From contig CAMWLD010000174.1 of the NCBI GenBank assembly GCA_947175005.1, forward strand, positions 1 to 5,389: 5,389 nucleotides of DNA, in the 5' to 3' direction. This document shows positions 1-5,380 of this stretch, one piece after another. Made by a program: the position numbers and the translations under genes. Source of the DNA: an uncultured Ruminococcus sp. GTDB lineage: Bacteria > Bacillota > Clostridia > Oscillospirales > Ruminococcaceae. The notes beneath the pieces are model-generated. The model was given only the letters and a program-made list of their open reading frames with translations. It did not search any database and was not told the origin of the DNA. How positions within the stretch are numbered: the stretch's first letter is position 1; the number at the start of each line of letters is the position of its first letter.

Positions 1-19
1 GATCGGAAATATATTAAAT

Positions 20-35
20 TTCTGAAATTCTGAAA
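20..35. repeat. Tandem direct repeat TTCTGAAA x2 upstream of promoter
   Basis: Two perfect back-to-back copies of TTCTGAAA lie about 26 bp upstream of the -35 box (roughly -76 to -61 from the predicted start). Each copy contains the small inverted repeat TTC-T-GAA, so the pair could be read by two turns of a DNA-binding protein. The surrounding 1-60 region is very AT-rich and could also act as an UP-like element. The repeat is seen directly; a regulatory role is inference, and short AT-rich repeats arise by chance. Confidence 0.35.
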
Positions 36-60
36 AATTATATTTATTTGCATTAGGCTA

Positions 61-89
61 TTGACAAGTAAGGAAAAATGTGGTATAAT
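61..89 (+). promoter_or_regulatory. Consensus sigma-70/sigma-A promoter with extended -10
   Basis: TTGACA (61-66) and TATAAT (84-89) are both perfect consensus hexamers separated by the ideal 17 bp. TG at 81-82 one base ahead of TATAAT adds an extended -10 element. Transcription should start near G96. It reads into the acyl ligase gene at 245 and, given the spacing of the genes, probably the whole operon. It is unusually strong by sequence, so if the operon is controlled, control may lie in an upstream repressor or in the long leader rather than in a weak promoter. Confidence 0.93.
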
Positions 90-104
90 ATTATTGCGTG
101 AGAA

Positions 105-137
105 GTGTGTAATTTTTTGAATATGAAAATTGCACGC
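105..137 (+). other. 12-bp RNA hairpin near the 5' end of the transcript
   Basis: GTGTGTAATTTT (105-116) pairs continuously with AAAATTGCACGC (126-137), giving 12 pairs including two G-U wobbles and a 9-nt loop (117-125). It would lie at about +10 to +42 of the mRNA. GCGTG at 96-100 can compete for the same CACGC arm. No run of T follows, so it is not an intrinsic terminator. It could protect the 5' end from decay or serve as a recruitment site for an antitermination factor; both roles are inference. Confidence 0.6.
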
Positions 138-229
138 CGTAAAAGATCGCGTTCATAAATGCCATGGAAAGTGCGCAGCCGCAGGCGCAGCAGGGTCATT
201 TCGGGAAAATTTTATAAATCCCTGCACCC

Positions 230-234
230 GGAGG
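230..234 (+). promoter_or_regulatory. Ribosome binding site for the acyl ligase gene
   Basis: GGAGG ends 10 nt before the ATG at 245. It is a strong Shine-Dalgarno match and fixes the start of the first gene. Confidence 0.85.
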
Positions 235-244
235 AAGTGAAAAT

Positions 245-1654
245 ATGAACTTTTATGATGATATAGAACGCTATTCGGATAGAGTCGCTGTGACCGACGA
301 TTCGGGCAGGGACTACACTTATGCCGAAATTGCGGAAACGGGGGAGAGGATATGCGAAAATATTCATCCGAGAAGTTTGGTGTTTTTGGTTTGCGGAAAC
401 GATCCCGCGTCCATAGCGGCTTATGTGGGATTTTTGCGCAGGCGGATAGTGCCCGTATTAATAAGTCCCAAGACCGACGGGGAGCTTTTCGGGCAGCTGC
501 TGGCGAAATACTCTCCGGGATATATTTTCTGTCCGAAGGAATTTTACGGTAAGGGAGAACGGCTGACGGAAACGGGGGAGTTTCATCTGCTTAAAACCGG
601 TAATGCCCCGGTTCCCGTCAGTCCCGAGCTTGCGGTGCTCATAACCACCTCGGGAAGCACGGGAAGCCCTAAATTCGTAAGGCAGTCCTACAAAAATATC
701 GACTCCAATTCGGGGGCTATTGCGGAGTATCTTAAAATAACGGAGGACGACAGGGCTATCACCACCATGCCCATGAACTACACCTACGGGCTGTCGATAA
801 TCCAGTCACATCTGCTTATGGGTGCAAGGATAATTGCCACGGAGAAAACTCTTATGGACAAAGGGTTTTGGAGCTTGCTGAAAGAGCAGGAGGCTACTAC
901 GTTCGGGGGAGTTCCTTATATTTATCAGATGCTGAAAAGACTGCGGTTCGGGAGAATGGAGCTGCCGTCGCTCAGATACATTACCCAGGCGGGGGGGCGG
1001 CTTTCAAAGGAGCTGGGGCTGGAATTCGCCGAAATTTGCAAAGGCAAGGGGATAGAATTCATAATCATGTACGGTCAGACCGAGGCTACGGCGAGAATGT
1101 CCTATCTGCCTTGGGAATATGCTTTTACCAAAGCGGGGAGCATTGGCATTCCCATTCCCGGAGGGGAGATGTACCCCGGTGATGAGGACGGCAGGGAGAT
1201 AACAACGCCCGGCATGGCGGGGGAGCTTATTTATAAGGGGGATAATGTGGCTTTGGGATATGCCGAATGTGCCGGCGATCTTACAAAGGGGGACGAGTTC
1301 GGGGGAGTGCTGCGGACGGGAGATATGGTCGTAAGAGATGAGGACGGATATTTTACGGTTGTGGGACGGAAAAAGCGCTTCCTGAAAATATTCGGCAACA
1401 GAGTGAATCTGGACGAGGCCGAGGGGCTTCTCTGCAAAAACGGATTTGAATGCGTTTGCGGCGGCAGGGACGATATGATGAGGATATACATGGTAAATGC
1501 CGATGATACCGCGCTTAAAAATGCGGAAGAGTTCATCGGAGAAAAAACGGGGCTGAACCGTTCGGCTTTTAAGGCAATATCCGTTTCCGAGATACCGCGG
1601 AACGATTCGGGAAAAATACTTTACTCGAAGCTGGAGGAAAGGGTTGAAACATAG
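245..1654 (+). CDS. AMP-forming acyl (acyl-CoA/acyl-ACP) ligase, ANL superfamily
   Basis: This 469-residue cytosolic enzyme should activate a carboxylic acid with ATP to an acyl-adenylate and pass it to a thiol. Adenylation-family motifs appear in order: the phosphate loop TTSGSTGSPK at 134-143, YGQTEAT at 276-282, TGD at 358-360, the hinge region GRKKRFLKIFGNRV at 374-387, and the C-terminal catalytic lysine in PRNDSGKILY (Lys457). All key residues are present, so it should be active. It is a little shorter than typical acyl-CoA synthetases (about 500 or more residues), with a compact C-terminal domain. The start has a strong GGAGG. It is the first gene after the promoter. With an acyl carrier protein gene in the same operon, loading of that carrier is a likely job, but a CoA ligase role is equally compatible. 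The acid used cannot be predicted. Confidence 0.92.
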   Translation: MNFYDDIERYSDRVAVTDDSGRDYTYAEIAETGERICENIHPRSLVFLVCGNDPASIAAYVGFLRRRIVPVLISPKTDGELFGQLLAKYSPGYIFCPKEFYGKGERLTETGEFHLLKTGNAPVPVSPELAVLITTSGSTGSPKFVRQSYKNIDSNSGAIAEYLKITEDDRAITTMPMNYTYGLSIIQSHLLMGARIIATEKTLMDKGFWSLLKEQEATTFGGVPYIYQMLKRLRFGRMELPSLRYITQAGGRLSKELGLEFAEICKGKGIEFIIMYGQTEATARMSYLPWEYAFTKAGSIGIPIPGGEMYPGDEDGREITTPGMAGELIYKGDNVALGYAECAGDLTKGDEFGGVLRTGDMVVRDEDGYFTVVGRKKRFLKIFGNRVNLDEAEGLLCKNGFECVCGGRDDMMRIYMVNADDTALKNAEEFIGEKTGLNRSAFKAISVSEIPRNDSGKILYSKLEERVET

Positions 1655-1684
1655 CGGGAAAAGCCCCTAAGTTTCAGAGTACCC
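1641..1684 (+). other. Composite hairpin across the ligase stop codon
   Basis: Three nested paired segments are visible: GGGT (1641-1644) with ACCC (1681-1684), TGAAAC (1645-1650) with GTTTCA (1671-1676), and GGG (1656-1658) with CCC (1664-1666). A GAGT bulge lies on the 3' side. The stop codon TAG (1652-1654) falls in the internal loop. No T-run follows, so it is not a normal terminator. It may protect or mark a processing point between the first two genes (inference). Confidence 0.5.
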
Positions 1685-1706
1685 TTGGTGCGGACAATAA
1701 ATCAGC

Positions 1707-1713
1707 GGGAGGT
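1707..1713 (+). promoter_or_regulatory. Ribosome binding site for the luxE-like gene
   Basis: GGGAGGT sits about 6 nt before the ATG at 1719 and is followed by an A-run. This is good spacing and supports that start. Confidence 0.8.
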
Positions 1714-1718
1714 AAAAA

Positions 1719-2801
1719 ATGATAAATTATGATGAGATACTGAATATTCCCCCCTATTCCATGGCGTGTGAGGAAAAGGAAAAATTCCTGACGGAGATAC
1801 TGGGGGAGCTGACGGGGCATCATTACGAGCGGTGTCTCGAATACAGGCGTATACTGGACGCTTTCGGGTTTGAGCCCGGAAATATCAAAAGCTATTATGA
1901 TATTCCCTTTCTGCCTGTCAGACTGTTCAAGGAATATGAGCTGCGGAGCGTTAAAAGCAGTGATACAGCAAAGATCGTGACCTCCTCGGGGACTACGGGG
2001 CAGCAGGTGTCAAGGATATATCTTGACAAGGAAACGTCCGCAAATCAGACAAAGGCGCTGACTAAGATCGTAAGCTCATATATCGGCAAAAACCGTCTGC
2101 CTATGATAATCCTTGACAGCCCTGCGGTGGTCAAAGACAGGGCGATGTTTTCCGCAAGGGGGGCGGGGATACTGGGGTTTCAGATGTTCGGCAGGGACAG
2201 GATATTCGCTTTGGACGAGAATATGGAGCTTGATATAAAGGGACTGGAGGAATTCCTTGAAAAGCACGCGGGAGAAGAAATTTTCCTTTTCGGGTTCACC
2301 TTTATGATATGGCTGCACTTTTATGAGGCGCTGAAGAAAATCGGGTATCATCCGGATATTTCAAAGGGCATTATGATACACGGGGGCGGCTGGAAAAAGC
2401 TGGCGGACAGGAATATTTCGGGGGAGCGGTTCAAGGAGGGGCTGAATGAAGTCTGCGGGATAAGCAGAGTATACGATTATTACGGCATGGCGGAGCAGAC
2501 GGGAAGCATTTACATGGAATGCGAGGAGGGGCACTTGCACGCAAGCGTTTTTTCCGATATAATAGTAAGAGACCCTTTTGATTTTTCTATCTGTCCTGTG
2601 GGGAAAAAGGGGATAATAGAAACGGTCTCCGTTTTGCCTCATTCCTATCCCGGGCACGTGCTTTTAACGGAGGACGAGGGGGTAATATTAGGGGAGGACG
2701 ACTGCCCCTGCGGAAGAAAAGGAAAATATTTTGCCGTTTGCGGGCGGATAAAAAATGCGGAGATAAGGGGGTGCAGTGACACTTATGCGGATAAAGGATA
2801 A
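1719..2801 (+). CDS. LuxE-type acyl-protein synthetase
   Basis: This 360-residue protein matches the LuxE acyl-protein synthetase family (typically about 370 residues), relatives of PaaK-like adenylating enzymes. In luminous bacteria LuxE makes an acyl-AMP, carries the acyl group on a C-terminal cysteine and hands it to the reductase LuxC. Seen here: the nucleotide loop TSSGTTGQ at 88-95, the adenylation motif YGMAEQTG at 255-262, a glycine patch HGGGWKK at 221-227, a CPCGR motif at 329-333 like that near the end of PaaK-type ligases, and a cysteine in RGC (Cys352), eight residues from the end. Cys352 is the best candidate for the acyl-carrying cysteine (Cys364 in Vibrio harveyi LuxE), by position only. 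Cys268, His272/His274, Cys329 and Cys331 could form a metal site (inference). Its 3' end overlaps the LuxC-like gene, fitting partner proteins made together. Confidence 0.92.
   Translation: MINYDEILNIPPYSMACEEKEKFLTEILGELTGHHYERCLEYRRILDAFGFEPGNIKSYYDIPFLPVRLFKEYELRSVKSSDTAKIVTSSGTTGQQVSRIYLDKETSANQTKALTKIVSSYIGKNRLPMIILDSPAVVKDRAMFSARGAGILGFQMFGRDRIFALDENMELDIKGLEEFLEKHAGEEIFLFGFTFMIWLHFYEALKKIGYHPDISKGIMIHGGGWKKLADRNISGERFKEGLNEVCGISRVYDYYGMAEQTGSIYMECEEGHLHASVFSDIIVRDPFDFSICPVGKKGIIETVSVLPHSYPGHVLLTEDEGVILGEDDCPCGRKGKYFAVCGRIKNAEIRGCSDTYADKG
2763..2771 (+). promoter_or_regulatory. Ribosome binding site and start choice for the luxC-like gene
   Basis: ATAAGGGGG lies inside the end of the luxE-like gene. 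It is 4-5 nt before GTG at 2776 and about 13 nt before the in-frame ATG at 2785. The spacing favours GTG, but the ATG cannot be excluded; the difference is three residues at the N-terminus. Confidence 0.5.
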
Positions 2802-4038
2802 GATAGAGTTTCTTTGCGGAGCGGATGAAGGTTATATCGGGAAAATGAACTGCTGGCAAGCTGTTGCGCCTTTTTCGGAACAGTACTGCGATTTTTTGGC
2901 GGCGGTATCGGAGGAAATAATGAACGACCTCGAGGCAAGGGAATTTCCCGATGTTGTCACCTTCGGATTTTTCTGCCGCAGGGCGAATCTGCAGCGGATG
3001 AAAAAAGAATATGAGGAGCGGACAGTGGTCAGACAAGTCAGCCCGGTCAGCCCCGGCGGACCGTACAGGCTGGGCAGGGGGGTCACCTTTCATATTGCGC
3101 CCTCAAATGTGCCGATAAATTTCGCTTACAGTATGGCGGCGGCTCTGCTGGCGGGCAACTGCTGCATTGTAAGGGCTTCTTCAAAGCCTTTCAGGCAGGT
3201 GGATATTGTGTGCAGGTGCATGGCGGCGGTTATGGACAGAAAGGAATTCGTATGGGCGTCGCTTGTTGTTTCGATAGTGAGATACGGGCATGACAAGGAG
3301 GTAACAGATTATTTGTCCTCCCTTTGCGATGTGCGGGTGATCTGGGGCGGGGATAACACCATTGCCGAGATACGAAAGTCCCCTTTGCCTCCGAGAAGCA
3401 CGGAGATAACCTTTGCGGACAGGTATTCAATGGCTGTTATCTCGTCTGCGGCAATTCTGCGTGAGGATAACATGGAACGGCTTGCAAGGGATTTTTACAA
3501 TGACACTTATTTGTACGATCAGAATGCATGTTCCTCTCCGAGGCTGATATACTGGCTGGGAAACCGTGAGGATACCGAGGCGGCAAAGGAGAAATTCTGG
3601 GGAGCGGTGCATGAATTTGTAAAGGGAAGATATGAGCTTGCGCCTGTGGTTGCGGTGGAAAAGTACATGACTGCGTGCAGGGCGGCGCTGGATATAGTTT
3701 CTTTTAGGCCGAGGGTGGTTTTGGGGGAGGACAATCTTATCGGCAGGATCGAGGCGGGGTGTCTGAAAATGAGTATCATTGACTACCGCTGCCCGGGAGG
3801 AAGCTTTTTCGAGTACAGCAGCGAGAAGATAGACGATCTGCAGCATATCGCCCGTTCAAGAACGGTGCAGACTGTGGCGTATTACGGTGACCTTAAGGAT
3901 ATGATAAGGGAGTTTTCGATAAAGTGCGGGTTTTTCGGGGTTGACAGAATAGTGCCCATTGGAAAGACAGCGGATTTTTCCCTTGTGTGGGACGGGCATG
4001 ATCTGATACTCGATATGTCAAGGATAGTAGGATATTAA
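2776..4038 (+). CDS. LuxC-type NADPH-dependent acyl-thioester reductase
   Basis: This 420-residue protein matches the LuxC acyl-CoA reductase family, an aldehyde-dehydrogenase-like fold that takes an acyl group onto a cysteine and reduces it with NADPH to a free aldehyde. Numbering from GTG, it shows HIAPSNVPINFAYS at 106-119 and the adjoining AALLAGN at 122-128 (cofactor-binding region), WGGD at 190-193, the catalytic motif DQNACSSPR at 248-256 with Cys252 as expected nucleophile (Cys286 in Vibrio harveyi LuxC), DRIVPIG at 390-396 and WDG at 405-407. It is shorter than lux operon reductases (about 480 residues), mostly at the N-terminus. It overlaps the luxE-like gene by 26 bp (17 if ATG 2785 is used), which points to coupled translation and a LuxE-LuxC complex. 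No luciferase is nearby, so the aldehyde must have another use. Confidence 0.93.
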   Translation: MTLMRIKDKIEFLCGADEGYIGKMNCWQAVAPFSEQYCDFLAAVSEEIMNDLEAREFPDVVTFGFFCRRANLQRMKKEYEERTVVRQVSPVSPGGPYRLGRGVTFHIAPSNVPINFAYSMAAALLAGNCCIVRASSKPFRQVDIVCRCMAAVMDRKEFVWASLVVSIVRYGHDKEVTDYLSSLCDVRVIWGGDNTIAEIRKSPLPPRSTEITFADRYSMAVISSAAILREDNMERLARDFYNDTYLYDQNACSSPRLIYWLGNREDTEAAKEKFWGAVHEFVKGRYELAPVVAVEKYMTACRAALDIVSFRPRVVLGEDNLIGRIEAGCLKMSIIDYRCPGGSFFEYSSEKIDDLQHIARSRTVQTVAYYGDLKDMIREFSIKCGFFGVDRIVPIGKTADFSLVWDGHDLILDMSRIVGY

Positions 4039-4040
4039 TC

Positions 4041-4064
4041 AAATGCCGCGTTTCTTCGGCGTTT
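4041..4064 (+). other. Hairpin between luxC-like and carrier protein genes
   Basis: AAATGCCG (4041-4048) pairs with CGGCGTTT (4057-4064), eight pairs with one G-U and an 8-nt loop, starting two bases after the LuxC stop codon. A T-run (4080-4086) comes only 15 nt later, with an A-run in between, so it is a poor intrinsic terminator. A partial terminator or an mRNA end-protecting structure is possible (inference). Confidence 0.5.
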
Positions 4065-4087
4065 GTTAATAAATAAAAATTTTTTTC

Positions 4088-4092
4088 GGAGG
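4088..4092 (+). promoter_or_regulatory. Ribosome binding site that sets the carrier protein start
   Basis: GGAGG, preceded by a T-run and followed by AT-rich sequence, ends 9 nt before ATG 4102. It excludes a longer reading from TTG 4063, which has no such site and would place the ribosome over the hairpin. The open, strong site suggests high translation of the carrier. Confidence 0.85.
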
Positions 4093-4101
4093 TATTTTAT
4101 T

Positions 4102-4338
4102 ATGAGTAATCTTGAGCTTTACAACAAGGCGTTTGTTGACGGACTGGGAGTGGAAGAAAAGGAGCTGCCCGGTCTTGAGTATCAGGCGATCCCTTCCTGG
4201 GACAGTGTGGGTCACATGAACCTGGTGGCGGCGCTGGAGGACGCTTTCGACATTATGATGGACACTGACGATATTATCGACTTTTCCTCTTATGAAAAGG
4301 GCAAGGAGATAATGGCTAAGTACGATATAACCATATGA
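4102..4338 (+). CDS. Acyl carrier protein
   Basis: This small acidic protein of 78 residues has the normal length of a free-standing acyl carrier protein. The phosphopantetheine attachment site is Ser35 in WDSVGHMNL (33-41), where most carriers have DSL or DSI. It is followed by a helix-2-like stretch (VAALEDAFDI) rich in acidic residues and DTDDIIDF, typical of partner-binding surfaces. The cell's phosphopantetheinyl transferase should convert it to the holo form. Lying directly after the ligase, LuxE-like and LuxC-like genes, it is most likely the dedicated carrier for the acyl group that those enzymes load and reduce, rather than the general fatty acid synthesis ACP. No ketosynthase or other fatty acid synthesis gene is visible beside it. 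Function as a carrier is well supported; the identity of its acyl group is unknown. Confidence 0.93.
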   Translation: MSNLELYNKAFVDGLGVEEKELPGLEYQAIPSWDSVGHMNLVAALEDAFDIMMDTDDIIDFSSYEKGKEIMAKYDITI

Positions 4339-4351
4339 GCAAATAATAATA

Positions 4352-4396
4352 CGGTCTCCCTAAAAATTTGCCCTGAAAGCGGGCTTTGGGAGGCCG
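4352..4396 (+). other. Long imperfect hairpin before the glycosyltransferase gene
   Basis: CGGTCTCCC (4352-4360) pairs with GGGAGGCCG (4388-4396), nine pairs with one G-U. Inside it GCCC (4370-4373) pairs with GGGC (4381-4384). The outer stem is GC-rich and stable. No T-run follows (the next bases are CTTAAAAAGG), so it is not a classic terminator. It may lower expression of the downstream gene relative to the carrier protein, or be a processing site. Confidence 0.6.
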
Positions 4397-4420
4397 CTTA
4401 AAAAGGTTGTGCTTTAAATT

Positions 4421-5380
4421 ATGAAAACATTGCTGAGCTTTGTTATACCCTGTTACCGAAGCGAGAAAACCATTGAAAAGGTGACGGAGGAAATTATAGA
4501 GACCGTTTCCCAAAGGGCGGAGTATGATTATGAGATAATCTGTGTGAATGATTCGTCTCCCGATAATGTTTACAGCGTACTCCAAAAACTGGCTGCGGGC
4601 AACAGGAAGATCAAGGTTATTGATTTTTCGAGAAATATGGGAAAGCATTCGGCGGTGCTGGCGGGGTATTCCGTTTCTAAGGGTGAATATATCGTCAATC
4701 TCGATGATGATTTTCAGTGTCCCGTCGGCGAGCTTTGGCGGCTTTTAGAGCCTGTGGAAAAAGGCGGGTATGATTTTTCTACGGCACGGTACAAAGAGAA
4801 AAAGCAGTCGGCCTTTAAGAATTTCGGCAGCAATGTTAATATGTTCATGGCATCTGTAATGCTGGGCAAGCCAAGAGAACTGCGAATAGAAAATTTCAAT
4901 ATTATGAAGCGGTTCATAGTGGATGAGATAATAAAGTATGATAAGCCCTATCCATATTTGGAGGGGCTGCTATACCAAATTACCCATAATATAGCCTTGG
5001 TGGATATGGAGGAGCGAGGCAGGGCGGACGACAATGCTACGGGGTTTACTTTGTCAAAGTCGCTGGCGTTGTGGTTAAACGGGTTTACGGCTTTTTCCGT
5101 AAAGCCTTTAAGAATTTCCACGATACTGGGGCTTGGTTTTGCGGTGATAGGCTTTATTGCGGGGATTTTGATCGTGGTAAAAAAGCTCTTACATCCCGAG
5201 ACCATGATGGGCTGGACTTCCCTGATGGCGTTGCAGCTTTTTGTCAGCGGGGTGATGATGATGATCTTAGGACTTATAGGAGAGTATGTGGGAAGAATTT
5301 ATATCTGCCTTAACAACACGCCTCAATATGTTATTAGAAGCACGATAAATATTGACGGTAAGGAGGAAGCGGAGAAATGA
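4421..5380 (+). CDS. Membrane GT2 glycosyltransferase, polyprenyl-phosphate type (DPM1/GtrB/ArnC-like)
   Basis: This 319-residue protein has a GT-A glycosyltransferase domain (about 1-225) and two C-terminal membrane helices (about 233-253 and 265-286). Motifs seen: FVIPCY at 7-12, VNDSSPD at 42-48, FSRNMGKHSAVLAG at 69-82, the metal/nucleotide-binding NLDDDFQCP at 93-101 (DDD 95-97), ENFNIMKR at 157-164, FSVKPLR at 225-231 and GEYVGRIY at 287-294. Length and layout match enzymes that move a sugar from a nucleotide donor to undecaprenyl phosphate at the inner face of the membrane. The sugar cannot be told. The ATG is supported by the typical family N-terminus, but its ribosome binding site is weak (AAGG 4403-4406, 14 nt away). 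It is coupled by ATGA overlap to a further gene, so it belongs to a longer surface-glycan or lipid-linked-sugar operon. Confidence 0.9.
   Translation: MKTLLSFVIPCYRSEKTIEKVTEEIIETVSQRAEYDYEIICVNDSSPDNVYSVLQKLAAGNRKIKVIDFSRNMGKHSAVLAGYSVSKGEYIVNLDDDFQCPVGELWRLLEPVEKGGYDFSTARYKEKKQSAFKNFGSNVNMFMASVMLGKPRELRIENFNIMKRFIVDEIIKYDKPYPYLEGLLYQITHNIALVDMEERGRADDNATGFTLSKSLALWLNGFTAFSVKPLRISTILGLGFAVIGFIAGILIVVKKLLHPETMMGWTSLMALQLFVSGVMMMILGLIGEYVGRIYICLNNTPQYVIRSTINIDGKEEAEK
5362..5366 (+). promoter_or_regulatory. Ribosome binding site for the next gene
   Basis: GGAGG within the end of the glycosyltransferase gene lies 10 nt before ATG 5377. This supports a real start there. Confidence 0.7.

Larger units (their letters stand above)
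96..244 (+). promoter_or_regulatory. Long structured 5' leader of the operon
   Basis: About 149 nt separate the predicted start of transcription (near 96) from the first start codon at 245. The leader contains a 12-bp hairpin (105-137), a small GCGTT/AATGC hairpin (149-162), a TGCGC/GCGCA hairpin (172-189), and a possible GCAGGG (190-195)/CCCTGC (220-225) pairing just ahead of the ribosome binding site. I do not recognise a known riboswitch class, a T-box, or the ops/JUMPstart element of RfaH-controlled polysaccharide operons. No U-tract terminator is visible. No convincing gene is present, only tiny ORFs without a ribosome binding site. Confidence 0.55.

Noticed and set aside
123..158. Leader mini-ORF encoding 11 residues (MKIARRKRSRS)
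   Set aside because: Highly basic, starts inside the loop of the leader hairpin, and has no ribosome binding site.
159..248. Leader ORF of 29 codons whose TGA overlaps the ligase start (ATGA)
   Set aside because: The overlap would suit translational coupling, but no Shine-Dalgarno sequence precedes ATG 159 and the Arg/Ser-rich product looks like non-coding sequence. Conservation in relatives could revive it.
991..997. Run of seven G in the ligase gene as a possible phase-variation tract
   Set aside because: It encodes the Gly-Gly of a conserved family motif (QAGGRL), GGG codons are common throughout this window, and seven is short for frequent slippage.
2587..3093. Open frame of 168 codons on the minus strand across the luxE/luxC junction
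   Set aside because: It is a shadow of two clear genes, has no family-like sequence and is rich in Pro/Arg as expected from reverse reading.
4075..4086. A5T7 run as part of an intrinsic terminator before the carrier gene
   Set aside because: The T-run is 15 nt from the stem and separated by A-rich sequence, and the genes on both sides appear to act together.
4063..4101. Longer carrier protein start at TTG 4063
   Set aside because: No ribosome binding site, it overlaps the hairpin arm, and the added residues are not carrier-like; GGAGG at 4088 fits ATG 4102.
4339..4420. Internal promoter before the glycosyltransferase gene
   Set aside because: TAATAAT-like sequence near 4344-4350 lacks a recognisable -35 box at the right distance.
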